DNA from: Streptomyces rhizosphaerihabitans
GTDB lineage: Bacteria > Actinomycetota > Actinomycetes > Streptomycetales > Streptomycetaceae
DNA: 64,000 nt
Assembly: GCF_025399795.1 (NCBI RefSeq)
Contig: NZ_JAODTZ010000020.1
Span: 62,001 to 126,000, forward strand
Direction of reading: 5' to 3'
The translations under genes were made by a program, and so were the position numbers. The notes under the pieces were generated by a model that was given only the letters and a program-made list of their open reading frames with translations, was not told the origin of the DNA and ran no database searches. Each line of letters begins with the position of its first letter. Within the stretch, counting starts at the first letter, position 1. Below are positions 45,551 to 54,732 of the stretch, one piece after another.

Positions 45551-47395
45551 TCAGCCCTCGTACAGCTCCGTCAGCGCGGCGCCGTACTTCTCGCGGATGA
45601 CCCTGCGCCGCATCTTCAGCGACGGCGTCAGCTCACCGGTCGCCGGGCCCCACTCCTCGGCCAGCAGCCTGTAGCGCTTGACCTGCTCGGTACGGTTCAG
45701 CCGGGAGTTGGCCGCGGCCACGGCCCGGTCCGTCTCCTCCCTTACGGCTGGATGCGCCGCCAGGGCCGTGAGGTCGCCGCCGGTGTCGATGCCGTGGGCC
45801 GCCGCCCAGGCCGGTGCCGCCTCCGGGTCGAGGACCAGCAGAGCCACGAGGTAGGAACGGTTGTCGCCGTGGGCGAGGGCCTGCCCGATCAGCGGGTGCT
45901 CCTTGAGGGCGTTCTCCACCAGCGCGGGGGAGACGTTCTTGCCGGTCGAGGTGATGATCATCTCCTTCTTGCGGTCGGTGAGCCAGAGGTAGCCGTCCTC
46001 ATCCAGCCGCCCGATGTCACCGGTCCGGAGCCAGCCCTCCTGCGACACCGCGGGCCGCACCGTGCCGTCCTCCCGCAGATAGCCCGAGAACACGGTCGCC
46101 CCGCGCACCTCGATCTCTCCGTCCGCGGCGATCCGGACCTCGGCCGAGGAGACGGGCCGCCCGACCGAACCGAGCCGGAATCCGGTGCGGGGACTGTTGG
46201 CGGTCGCCACCCCCGTGGTCTCCGTCAGCCCCCATGCATCCATGATCACGATGCCGAACCCGGCCCAGAACCGCACCACGTCGATCGGCATGGGCGCCGA
46301 CGCGCTGGCCGCCCAGGTGACCCTGTCCAGACCGCCCGCGGCCAGCAACGGCAGCAGGACCTGCTCCCGGTGCCGGACGTAGGCGGCCTCCAGTCCGGCG
46401 GGCGGCTCCTCGCCCCGCTCCCGGTGGGCGACATGGTCACGCGCCACCCGCGCGGCCTCCTCGATGACCGCCTGCTGCTCCGCCGGCAGCAGCGACAGGA
46501 CGGACCGGACGGTGGCGGCGAGCTTCTCCCACACGCGCGGCACGCCGAAGAACTGGGCCGGGCGCACCTTGCGCACCGTTTCGGCGAGGCCCGCCGGATC
46601 GGGACACAGATGGACGTGCGACGCACGGTGGCACGGCAGGTAGATGCCGAGCATGCGTTCCGCGATGTGCGCGAACGGCAGGTAGCAGATGTGCTCGACG
46701 TGCGGCGGCAGCTCCACGACCTCGTCCAGCGCGCGGGCGTTGGCCAGCACGTGCCGGTGGTTGAGCACCACGCCCTTGGGTTCCCCTGTGGTCCCGGAGG
46801 TGTAGACGACGGTCAGCGGGTCCTCGGGCCGGGCCGTGTCCAGGGACTTCGCGAACTGCTCCGGCACCGGTTGCCTACCGAGGGCGGCGTACGGGAAGTG
46901 GCCGTCCTGCGCCCCGGGTTCCACGACGACGAGCCGGTCCAGGCGCGTGTCGGCGTCGTCGAGCAGCGGCGCCCACAGGTCCACCTGCGCCCGTCCCTCG
47001 ACGACGGCGATCCGGGCCCGGCAGTTGCGGGCGATGTGGGTGACCTGTTCCGCGGCCGAGGTGCCGTAGACGCTGACGGGCACCGCGCCGAGGCGGACCA
47101 GCGCCAGGTCGGACAGCCAGTGCTCGGGCCGGTTGGCCATCATGAGCAGGACGTGGTCGCCTCGGCCGACGCCGAGCGCCGCGTACCCGGCCGCGAGCCG
47201 GGTGGTGCGCTCCCGGACCTGGGCCCAGCTGAGTGTGGTCCAGCCGTTCTGGCCGGTTCCGCCGCCGTCCGCCTGCCTCCAGGACAGGGCGGGCAGGTCG
47301 GCGTACTCACGGGCGTTGCGTTCCAGCAGCGACGGCAAGGTCGTTCCGGTCGGTTCCGCTGGTGGTCTCCCAGTGCTGCGCGGGGCTGTCGTCAT
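45551..47395 (-). CDS. long-chain fatty-acid-CoA ligase (AMP-forming)
   Basis: 614 residues from the ATG at 47395 (AGGAGG upstream). ANL superfamily motifs in order: YTSGTTGEPKGVVLNH (P-loop), FFGVPRVWEKLAATV (linker), DAWGLTETTGVAT, GWLRTGDIGRLDEDGYLWLTDRKKE and the final GKNVSPALVENALKEH region with Lys near the end. The enzyme should activate a long-chain or branched acid with ATP and CoA. It is intact, unlike the neighbouring acyl-CoA dehydrogenase, and lies 160 bp downstream of a TetR-type operator. Confidence 0.93.
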   Translation of the reverse strand: MTTAPRSTGRPPAEPTGTTLPSLLERNAREYADLPALSWRQADGGGTGQNGWTTLSWAQVRERTTRLAAGYAALGVGRGDHVLLMMANRPEHWLSDLALVRLGAVPVSVYGTSAAEQVTHIARNCRARIAVVEGRAQVDLWAPLLDDADTRLDRLVVVEPGAQDGHFPYAALGRQPVPEQFAKSLDTARPEDPLTVVYTSGTTGEPKGVVLNHRHVLANARALDEVVELPPHVEHICYLPFAHIAERMLGIYLPCHRASHVHLCPDPAGLAETVRKVRPAQFFGVPRVWEKLAATVRSVLSLLPAEQQAVIEEAARVARDHVAHRERGEEPPAGLEAAYVRHREQVLLPLLAAGGLDRVTWAASASAPMPIDVVRFWAGFGIVIMDAWGLTETTGVATANSPRTGFRLGSVGRPVSSAEVRIAADGEIEVRGATVFSGYLREDGTVRPAVSQEGWLRTGDIGRLDEDGYLWLTDRKKEMIITSTGKNVSPALVENALKEHPLIGQALAHGDNRSYLVALLVLDPEAAPAWAAAHGIDTGGDLTALAAHPAVREETDRAVAAANSRLNRTEQVKRYRLLAEEWGPATGELTPSLKMRRRVIREKYGAALTELYEG

Positions 47396-47556
47396 CGAAC
47401 TCGGCCTCCTGGCGGTCGGGCACTCGGTGTTTTGGGGGACTCCGTCCAACTGCCCTGCGCGGTCGCGCGGTCGATCCGCTCCCGTGGCCGCGTGGTCGCT
47501 GGTCGAGCTCATCGGTTCCTCTCGGGAGGTGATTCAACGGCTGCGGAACCGGGGAC

Positions 47557-47574
47557 TTACTGAGCGTTCACTAA
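47557..47574. promoter_or_regulatory. TetR-type operator upstream of the acyl-CoA ligase
   Basis: 18-bp imperfect inverted repeat; the minus-strand reading is TTAGTGAAC-GCTCAGTAA (7 of 9 arm positions pair). It lies between the divergent ligase and TetR genes. Confidence 0.7.
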
Positions 47575-47816
47575 ACAACGTAGGAGCGACAGGGAGGCCG
47601 GTCAACTCCTGGGACGGGTCGAGTTTTCGACCGCGTTCGCAGGAGCATGTCGAGACAACTTCCCTTCTGGGTAATGGACTTCAAAGAGAGGACGTCGAGT
47701 GAGCGCCGGCGGCTTCCTCCGCACTTGCTGATCGATCGATAAGCAAGAAGGCAGCGGTAACGGCCCCCGCTTGGCCGTACGATGTCCCCCGTCGCCGACC
47801 CGTCCGAGGAGAGCCG

Positions 47817-48509
47817 TTGAGCACCGAACCGAGTCAGGCCGTCGCCGCCCCCGCGCAGCGCTGGCGCTCGTACGGACCGCTCACCCTGCATCCCATCCTT
47901 CAGCACGCCATGGAGGCGTTCAACGAGCACGGCTATCACGGCACTTCGGTCCGGGAGATCGCCGGGCGGGTCGGCGTCACCGTGCCCGCCCTCTATTACC
48001 ACTACGAGAACAAGCAGGCGCTGCTCTCCACATTGCTGGAGACATCCATGAGGGACGTCCTGGACCGCTGTCGGGCCGCCGCCGAGGAAGCCGGTGACGA
48101 CCCGCTGCCCCGCTTCAGCGGCATGGTGGAGTCGATCGTGCTCTACATGGCCCACCGCAAGGGGCTGGCCTTCCTGGACACCGAGATCCGCAGCCTGGAG
48201 CCCGCGAACCGCGCCCGGTACGTGGCGCTGCGGGACTATCTGGAGCACATGCTGCTGGACACCGTGCAAGCGGGCATCCGCCAGGGCACCTTCACCACTC
48301 CGATTCCGGCCGACGCCGTCCGCGCGGTCCTCATCATGTGCCAGGGCGTCGCCAACTGGTACCGCGAGAGCGGTTCCCTGACCGCCGAGGAGGTCGCCGA
48401 GCGCCACGTCCTGCTGAGTCTCGGCACGGTTGGCTACCGCGGAGCCTTCAGCGGCGAGGCCGTCCCGGCACCGCGGCCACGGGGGGCGACGCGGAGGCGA
48501 CAGGCCTGA
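47817..48509 (+). CDS. TetR family regulator (fatty-acid-metabolism type)
   Basis: 230 residues from a TTG at 47817 (GAGGAG upstream). HTH: AFNEHGYHGTSVREIAGRVGVTVPALYYHYENK. The C-terminal domain (MCQGVANWYRESGSLTAEEVAERHV) is the TetR_C form found in regulators of acyl-CoA metabolism. It is divergent from the acyl-CoA ligase and separated by the operator at 47557-47574. Likely ligand: an acyl-CoA. Confidence 0.9.
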   Translation: MSTEPSQAVAAPAQRWRSYGPLTLHPILQHAMEAFNEHGYHGTSVREIAGRVGVTVPALYYHYENKQALLSTLLETSMRDVLDRCRAAAEEAGDDPLPRFSGMVESIVLYMAHRKGLAFLDTEIRSLEPANRARYVALRDYLEHMLLDTVQAGIRQGTFTTPIPADAVRAVLIMCQGVANWYRESGSLTAEEVAERHVLLSLGTVGYRGAFSGEAVPAPRPRGATRRRQA

Positions 48510-48634
48510 GGTCTCCAGCAGGACCGGAGTTCCTCATGCCGTGCCGACAACCCGTTGGCGAGCAGGATGCAGGATGGAGGCAGATGGAGGCAGTCGGCCT
48601 GGTCGCCTGCTGGTCTTCGCCCTCTTGACCGCCC

Positions 48635-49219
48635 TCAGGCCCGGGCTGACCGTACCGCCATCAGGAGCCCGCTCGCCCAGGCCATGCGGACGGAGTGAAA
48701 GTCCTCTCGTGCCTCCAGGTCGGCCAGGAGGCGCTTGACCGCGGCTTCGTGGTCCTCCGGCCAGTCGGGCTGCGGGGTGAGGTCGTCGATCAGGTACGTC
48801 CCGCCGAGGGCCACGAGTTGCAGGGCTCGTTCCAGGTGGCTGAACTTGCCGGGCCAGGTGTCCGCGAACACCAAGTCGAACGGTTCCCCGCCGTAGTTCC
48901 GCAGCCATGCGCCGCCGTCCTCGGCCACGAAGGTCACCCGTGGATCGGACCCCAACTCCTCGCGGGCGACCCTCTGGACGACCTCGTCGAGTTCGACCGT
49001 GACCAGATGAGAAGCGCGGTCCATCCCACTGAGAAGCCAGGCGGTACCCTCGCCCACGCCCGTGCCGAGTTCGAGGATGCGGCCACCGGGACAGGCGGCC
49101 GCGAGGACGGCCAGCAAGCTGCCGGTGCGCTCCTCGCAGGACCTGATGAAGCCCGCTGCGCGCGCGGCAGCACGCAGGGCCGGCAGAGAGACCGGGAATC
49201 GGCTCGGCATGTCGTCCAT
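48635..49219 (-). CDS. class I SAM-dependent methyltransferase (O-methyltransferase-like)
   Basis: 194 residues from the ATG at 49219. Motif I is GGRILELGTGVGEGTAWLL, the acidic residue after strand 2 is in LVTVELDE, and motif FDLVFADTWPGKFSH is followed by LGGTYLIDDLTPQPDW. This is the Methyltransf_24-like form of catechol-O-methyltransferase relatives. The substrate is unknown. Confidence 0.82.
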   Translation of the reverse strand: MDDMPSRFPVSLPALRAAARAAGFIRSCEERTGSLLAVLAAACPGGRILELGTGVGEGTAWLLSGMDRASHLVTVELDEVVQRVAREELGSDPRVTFVAEDGGAWLRNYGGEPFDLVFADTWPGKFSHLERALQLVALGGTYLIDDLTPQPDWPEDHEAAVKRLLADLEAREDFHSVRMAWASGLLMAVRSARA

Positions 49220-49572
49220 CCGGTGGATGATGCGGCCTCCGTGCCTGCCCCGCAACGACTTTCCCGCCTTTCAGCGGCTCCCCGGCCGGTCCCCGACAGC
49301 ATGTTGCCCCAGGCCGCATCGTCGACTACGGGCCGCAAGCACAAGGCGGTCAACCCGAACAGGCCGAACAGGCCGACCACCACAGGAAGCACGGACCGCG
49401 GCGGCCAACTCCCCATCATGCGAAGCCGATCCGCAAGGAGCGGTCGAGCGCGGCATCGACAAGACCGATGGGCGGCTCGGCCCTGGCCGGCCGCCACGGC
49501 AAGGGCCCGCGCAGTTTCCGGGCCGCAGAGTTGCGAGCCTCCGCCATCCGGATCCGCAGCCTCGGGCCGGCA
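49220..49572. other. intergenic stretch without a clear gene
   Basis: No supported gene; short CGAACAGGC direct repeats near 49358-49375. Confidence 0.4.
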
Positions 49573-51084
49573 TCATGCCGTCCTCTGCTCGCCGATCGCG
49601 TCGGCGAGGGGCGTGTTCGCTTGGCCGACCGCGGCATTCCGCGCACGGAGAATCGCCCAACCGACCAGCGCCGCAGCCATCACGGTGAGCACGAGACCAG
49701 CCACCGTGGCGGCTTCCTGGAATTCCGCGGACTGCTGCGTGCTCCAGTTCGCTGTGGCGATGTCGCCGGTGAAGAGGGTCGCGAGAATGGTGCCGGTGAC
49801 GGCGATGCCGACGCCTGAGGTGACTTCGGTTGCGGTGTCGGTGAGCGCCGCGCCGATGGAGGTCCGGTCCTTGGGCAGGCCACCGAGCACGTTGACCGCG
49901 GCGACGACGCCGGCCACGCGCATCCCGGCGGCTACGAGGACGAGTGCGATCGCGACCCATACGTATCCGAATCGGCTCAGCAGACTGTAGAGGGCGAGCC
50001 CGAACACGACCGCTGCGGCACCGAGCCATGCGGCGCGGCCGATACCCACGCGTTCCACGAGCGGATTGATGAACGGGCCTGCCGCGAGGAGGACGACGAC
50101 CTGCGGCAGCATGCCGATGGCGGCGAGCGCGGGCGTCCACCCCCAGTCGAGCTGCAGTTGCAGGGTCACCAGGTAGCCGAGACCAGCGGTCGCCAGCCCC
50201 GCGGCGGCCTTGTAGGCCAGGCCGCTGGAAACGAGCGGGCGAGCGACGAGCTTCGGGTCGAGAAGCGGATAGCGGATCGAACGCTCACGGACGAAGAAGG
50301 AAATCGCCCCCGCGACGGCCACAGCGGTGGCCGTCCAGGGCGCCCACGAGCCGATGCCTTCGTTCACGAACAGTGTGGGCGCGACGAGCGCGAGCACGAT
50401 CGCCGCCGTGCTCAGCACCGCTCCGAGGACATCCACCGGGTCGCGGTGGAGGTCAGCCGCCTCGTCCGCGGCTACACCGACCCGCACACCGATCACCGCG
50501 AGCACGGCGATCGGCACGTTCACCAGCAGCAGGACCTGCCAGGGAGCGATGGCGAGCACGAAGCCTCCCAACGTCGGGCCGATCGCGAGCCCGACGAGAC
50601 CGACGGTCGAGATGAGCGTTATCGCACGGACGCGCAGGCTCTCCTCCTCGAACAGCCGGAAGGCCAGCGCCATCGACCCTGGAGTCGTCATCGCCGCCGC
50701 GACACCCATCACTGCCCGGACGACGATCAGTTGCTCCGCATTGGTGACGAAAGCGGTCGCCAGGCTCGCGACACCCAGCAGCACCAGCCCGACCAGCATG
50801 ATCCGTCGCCGGCCGAACCGGTCGGCCACCGCGCCGAACACCAGCATCAGACCGCCGAACACGACTCCGTACGCGCCCGTCACCCATTGCAGCGCGATCG
50901 TCGAAGCACGCAACTCGCGTCCGATCGTGGGCAATGCGACGTTCAAGATCGAGTTGTCCAGCATCTCGAACAGAAACACTGCCGACAGCCCGGCCAAGGC
51001 CACCCAGGCCTCGCGCAACGACCGGGGCACAGGAGAGGGATCCGCCACAGCGAGTGCGGGTCCGGTTTCGTTGGGAGTGCTCAC
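49573..51084 (-). CDS. MFS efflux transporter, DHA2 (EmrB/QacA) type
   Basis: 503 residues with about 14 hydrophobic segments. Motif A: GAVADRFGRRRIMLVG; motif C-like: GLVGLAIGPTLGGFVLA; typical D1: LDNSILNVALPTIGRELRAS. The GTG at 51084 has AGGTGG upstream. It is divergent from a TetR repressor with an operator directly in its 5' region, a standard drug-efflux unit. Confidence 0.93.
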   Translation of the reverse strand: MSTPNETGPALAVADPSPVPRSLREAWVALAGLSAVFLFEMLDNSILNVALPTIGRELRASTIALQWVTGAYGVVFGGLMLVFGAVADRFGRRRIMLVGLVLLGVASLATAFVTNAEQLIVVRAVMGVAAAMTTPGSMALAFRLFEEESLRVRAITLISTVGLVGLAIGPTLGGFVLAIAPWQVLLLVNVPIAVLAVIGVRVGVAADEAADLHRDPVDVLGAVLSTAAIVLALVAPTLFVNEGIGSWAPWTATAVAVAGAISFFVRERSIRYPLLDPKLVARPLVSSGLAYKAAAGLATAGLGYLVTLQLQLDWGWTPALAAIGMLPQVVVLLAAGPFINPLVERVGIGRAAWLGAAAVVFGLALYSLLSRFGYVWVAIALVLVAAGMRVAGVVAAVNVLGGLPKDRTSIGAALTDTATEVTSGVGIAVTGTILATLFTGDIATANWSTQQSAEFQEAATVAGLVLTVMAAALVGWAILRARNAAVGQANTPLADAIGEQRTA

Positions 51085-51095
51085 GAGCAGCCACC

Positions 51096-51117
51096 TAAGA
51101 TAGAGAGGTCTGTCTTA
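51096..51117. promoter_or_regulatory. TetR operator of the efflux unit
   Basis: TAAGATAGA-GAGG-TCTGTCTTA: 8 of 9 arm positions pair. It lies 12 bp upstream of the MFS start codon. Confidence 0.8.
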
Positions 51118-51143
51118 CGGCTGCCAGAGTAGGGCGCTAGAAT

Positions 51144-51159
51144 AAGATAGGCAAATCTT
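51144..51159. promoter_or_regulatory. second half-matching operator near the TetR start
   Basis: AAGAT-N6-ATCTT, sharing the TAAGATAG half-site of the main operator and lying 16 bp before the TetR start codon, consistent with autoregulation. Confidence 0.6.
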
Positions 51160-51175
51160 TCCAAGGAGGTTACGG

Positions 51176-51736
51176 ATGCCCGAGCGGCGCCGCGGAGCGG
51201 CACTGGAGAAGGCGCTCCTGGATGCGGCCTGGGAAGAACTCACGGACAGCGGCTACGCCAGGTTCACCATGGACGCCGTCGTTCGGCGCGCGGGCACCAG
51301 CCCTCCCGTCCTCTACCGCCGCTGGTCCGACCGTGACGAACTCGTCCGGGCAGTCGTCGTCCACATTCTGGAGAAGTACCGCCTCGGCATTCCCGACACG
51401 GGAAGCCTCCGGGAGGACGTCCTCACCCTCATGCGGGAGATCAACGCGACCCGTGTCCAGCTCATCACCGTCATGAGCGTGCACCTGGCCGGCTACTACC
51501 AGGAGACCGGCGTCAGCCCCGGCGAGCTCCTCGCGAAGGGGCGCGCGAAAAGCGTCGACGTACTGTTCGACCGGGCCATCGACCGCGGCGAGATCAAACC
51601 GGGACGCCTCACCGAACGCATCAAGTCCCTCCCCTTCGACTTGCTGCGCCACGAAATCCTTACGACCTTCGCCCCCGTACCCGACCATGTCCTCGAAGAG
51701 ATCGTCGACACGATCTTCCTCCCCCTGGTGCACTGA
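51176..51736 (+). CDS. TetR family repressor of the efflux transporter
   Basis: 186 residues; AAGGAGG seven bases upstream of the ATG. HTH: SGYARFTMDAVVRRAGTSPPVLYRRWSDRDELVRAV, of the TetR/AcrR type with a short C-terminal domain. Two operator-like repeats in the shared promoter support control of the MFS gene and itself. Confidence 0.92.
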   Translation: MPERRRGAALEKALLDAAWEELTDSGYARFTMDAVVRRAGTSPPVLYRRWSDRDELVRAVVVHILEKYRLGIPDTGSLREDVLTLMREINATRVQLITVMSVHLAGYYQETGVSPGELLAKGRAKSVDVLFDRAIDRGEIKPGRLTERIKSLPFDLLRHEILTTFAPVPDHVLEEIVDTIFLPLVH

Positions 51737-51964
51737 CCCCAGCGGCAGCCAGAAGCTGGTCGAGGCGGTCCGACCCGGACAGTGGCGCTGTCGAAGATGA
51801 CTCCGACGGGCTCCACCGGGCTGTCGGGCGGGCGAGTTCCCCCGGCAACCGCACGATCCGTGTGGTGCCTTGTTCGGGATGTCCCACAGCCTCGACAGCA
51901 CCGGTGCCGGAAACGCGGCCGGCCGCCTTTTGATCTGGACCTGTGACTCGCCGTCGGCGGAAGG

Positions 51965-52309
51965 TCAGAGTCCTGGTCCGTAGCCAGGGTCCGGGTGCTG
52001 TCGAGGGGTCCACCACTCCATGAGTCCCCAGATGCCGAACACGAGCGCGACCAGAGCCGCGAGTACCGAGACCCACGGCCGGCAGGTCCAGCGCGTGGTC
52101 AGCGACCAGACCAGCAGCGGCACCAGAGCGCCGCCGAGCACGATGAGCGGAAGGTCGACGTAGAGCACCCGCAGGTTACGGGCATGGCCCTCGAACCCGC
52201 CGTCGATACTGAACGCCGCCCGCGGTGCCCACACGAGTGCCGCTGTCGTCGCGCCGAGTCCGGCAAGGAGGCAACCGGCGCCGCCGGTGGTTCTTGAAGT
52301 GGTGTCCAT
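51965..52309 (-). CDS. small three-TM membrane protein
   Basis: 114 residues from the ATG at 52309. Hydrophobic stretches AGCLLAGLGATTAALVWAP, YVDLPLIVLGGALVPLLVW and VSVLAALVALVFGIWGLMEWW suggest three membrane segments, with Arg residues on the cytoplasmic side (TTRWTCRP). The family is not recognised. Upstream in-frame sequence has no coding character, so the start is placed at 52309. Confidence 0.65.
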   Translation of the reverse strand: MDTTSRTTGGAGCLLAGLGATTAALVWAPRAAFSIDGGFEGHARNLRVLYVDLPLIVLGGALVPLLVWSLTTRWTCRPWVSVLAALVALVFGIWGLMEWWTPRQHPDPGYGPGL

Positions 52310-52594
52310 GTCCCGTCCAGTGGAATTCCGCCCCTGCCAGTGACGGACGCTGACGGCATGGTGCGTGGTTCCGCTCGGGTTCATGGACGGACACCCGGTC
52401 ACGGCGGAGACATGGAAGGGAGGCCGGTCGGAACCAGTGGGAGGAGCCCGAGCGCGCCGCCGCCGACCGCGGGAACAAGGACGCGCAAGTCCCGCCGGGC
52501 GCAGTCTCGTTGAGTGTCCTTCCAGGTCCCGGGACTGCCCAGGGAATGTCAGTACCACCTGCGATGCTTCCGGAGCCACCCAGGAGGAGGAACC

Positions 52595-53218
52595 GTGAGC
52601 TTCGGCTACAAGACGTCATGGCTCGCTGTGCGCGACGCCGCACCGGAGGAGGTCGCCGACGCCCTCGGACTGCGGAACCGGCGGATCATGGACTGGACCG
52701 ACGGCACCAACGCCGCCTACCGCCAGGGAGTCTTCGTGGCCAGGCCGGTCCCCGACTGGACGATCGCCCACGGCCGGATCCATCTGGCCCCCGGAACCGA
52801 GGCCACCGATCCACGCTTCCCCGCCTGGCTTCAGACGCTGAGTACGCAACTCGGGGATGTCCAGTTCTTCGCCACCGACCGCATCGGCGAGTACCACGCC
52901 TGGGCCAAGGCTGAATCCGGCGCGCTGACCCGCGCCTACTGCTACATCGGCATGAGTGGTGACGTTCCGCTGCACATCGGCGAACCCACCGACGTCGAGT
53001 TGGAACTGGGTGTCGGACAGCGCTGGCTCGAAGACGGATGGCAGGACTGGCGGGAATCCGAATTGGACGCCTGGTCCGCCGCCATGCCCAGCGAACACCA
53101 TGTCATGCGAATCGCCCAGAATTGGGGTATCTGCCCCCTCGATATCCCGGACGACGCGGTCGACGTCCCAGGTATCCACGGCTTCCCGTCAGGCGTCGAG
53201 CCCAGCCACAAACCCTGA
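52595..53218 (+). CDS. conserved actinobacterial protein of unknown function
   Basis: 207 residues from the GTG at 52595 (AGGAGGA upstream). Soluble, acidic and Trp-rich (SWLAVRDAAPEEVADALGL; RPVPDWTIAHGRIHLAPG; EYHAWAKAESGALTRAYCYIG; NWGICPLDI). The composition and the repeated Trp/His segments resemble hypothetical Streptomyces proteins with no assigned role. No catalytic motif is evident. Confidence 0.75.
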   Translation: MSFGYKTSWLAVRDAAPEEVADALGLRNRRIMDWTDGTNAAYRQGVFVARPVPDWTIAHGRIHLAPGTEATDPRFPAWLQTLSTQLGDVQFFATDRIGEYHAWAKAESGALTRAYCYIGMSGDVPLHIGEPTDVELELGVGQRWLEDGWQDWRESELDAWSAAMPSEHHVMRIAQNWGICPLDIPDDAVDVPGIHGFPSGVEPSHKP

Positions 53219-53459
53219 CGTTCGATCGAGAAAGGCCCTCACCGCGTCGGCGCGCGGTCCGGCACGCGCCGCGGGTGGTCAGCGGTCCGGCAGAGCCTCA
53301 ACAACTCGGGCAGGCCAACAGGTTGCGGCTGACGGCCCGCGAAGGCCCTGGCCTTCCAGATGTGAACCATGGTCAGGGCCGCCGGTGAAGTCTCGTCGAC
53401 CGGTGAGATGGTTTCCGGGGATCTTCCGCTCCCACCACCGTGTCGGAGATCATCACCAT

Positions 53460-54014
53460 ATGAACTCTGAGCACGCGGCCTATGAAGCACGCTTCGGCTG
53501 GACCGCCCGAACGGTGCTGATGACCCTGATAGGCCTCGCCTTCTTCGGTTGCGCCTTCCTCCCGAACGCACCGCTCCTCATGGCCGTGTCGGTCGGCGCG
53601 TTCGGGCTCGTCGGCCTCCTGACGTTCAGCGTGGGTGCGCTCTCCCGCAAGGTCGCGCTCCGAGTCGACGAGAACGGCGTCACACTGGGGGGAAGCCCGC
53701 TTCCCGTCGGCTACAAGACGGACGTCGTGCCTTGGACGGACATCATCTCCGTCGTGCTGTGGACTCAACACGTAGGCCGGAAGAAGATGCCTTACATAGG
53801 ACTTCAGCGGAAGCAGGGATCTCCGCAGCTTCCCGGCCAGCCGTACGGCCCTCATCGCCAACGGATGTACGAGACTTTGATTCCTCATGTATCACCCGAA
53901 ATCGTCCATGCAAGCCGACCGGTCAACTTGTGGAACCTCGACCGCGCTCGCCTCGAATCCGCAGTGGAAACCTTCGCGCCACAGGTCGAAGTCGTCGACA
54001 TCAGCCATAGATGA
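53460..54014 (+). CDS. membrane protein with bacterial PH-like domain
   Basis: 184 residues. Two membrane segments (TVLMTLIGLAFFGCAFL; LLMAVSVGAFGLVGLLTFSVG) are followed by a cytoplasmic beta-rich domain: VALRVDENGVTLGGSPL, VPWTDIISVVLWTQ. This is the layout of bPH2/YdbT-like proteins. The exact role is unknown. The ATG at 53460 lacks a strong ribosome-binding site. Confidence 0.75.
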   Translation: MNSEHAAYEARFGWTARTVLMTLIGLAFFGCAFLPNAPLLMAVSVGAFGLVGLLTFSVGALSRKVALRVDENGVTLGGSPLPVGYKTDVVPWTDIISVVLWTQHVGRKKMPYIGLQRKQGSPQLPGQPYGPHRQRMYETLIPHVSPEIVHASRPVNLWNLDRARLESAVETFAPQVEVVDISHR

Positions 54015-54118
54015 AGCCCGGCTGACCGCCCCGGTTCAGGGCGAGTTCTCACCGAGCCCTCGCGGGTGCCAGGGACGACGGAAGTCGACGACGCGTCTGC
54101 CGCTGCCAGAATCAGCGC

Positions 54119-54487
54119 ATGCTGAGGATCGGATCCATCGTGATGGGTGTCTCGGATGTGCCGCGCGCTGCCGCGTTCTGGACGGAGGCTCTGGGTTACG
54201 TCCCGCGCGAGGAGATGGAAGACGACTGGGTGGTGCTGGTGCCGGCGGAGGGGTACGGGCCCCAACTGTCGCTCGGCCTCAGCGAGACGGTGGTCCAGAC
54301 GTATCCGCGGGTCCATCTGGACCTCTACGCCGGGGACGCGGCAGACCAGGCGGCCGAGGTCGAGAGACTGGTGGCCCTGGGCGCCCAGCGCGTGGACTGG
54401 GATCTCTATCCCCACGACGCGGATTTCATCGTGCTCGCCGACCCCGAGGGCAATCGGTTCTGCGTCATCGACACCGGTCACGGTTGA
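54119..54487 (+). CDS. VOC (glyoxalase) family protein
   Basis: 122 residues: IGSIVMGVSDVPRAAAFWTEALGY, RVHLDLYAGDA with a metal-ligand His, and FIVLADPEGNRFCVID at the end. This is the normal single-domain VOC length. It differs from the VOC gene at 31346. Confidence 0.85.
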   Translation: MLRIGSIVMGVSDVPRAAAFWTEALGYVPREEMEDDWVVLVPAEGYGPQLSLGLSETVVQTYPRVHLDLYAGDAADQAAEVERLVALGAQRVDWDLYPHDADFIVLADPEGNRFCVIDTGHG

Positions 54488-54610
54488 CGGACTGCCGGCA
54501 GCCGCAGACAACTCGCCGAGGGAGCCGTACGGGAGGACCGGCGGCGCCCTCGCGGCCATGCGCTGGGGGCTTCTGACCGTGATCTACAACGACGCGTGTG
54601 GGCCGCTCTC

Positions 54611-54673
54611 CTGAATGGCCCCAAGGTGTCCGCCCTCGGACGGTGGCTGAATGGTCCCAAGGTGCCCGCCCTC
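54611..54673. repeat. 27-bp direct repeat, probable insertion-sequence terminal repeats
   Basis: Copies 54611-54637 and 54647-54673 differ at two positions (CTGAATGGC/TCCCAAGGTG and on). Closely spaced multiple repeats like this occur at the ends of IS21-type elements, and integrase debris follows. No transposase gene remains. Confidence 0.5.
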
Positions 54674-54732
54674 ACGGCAGGAGGCGGGGCTGCCGTGCTC
54701 GGTACCTAGGCGCGCAGGCCGGCGCCGCGTGA

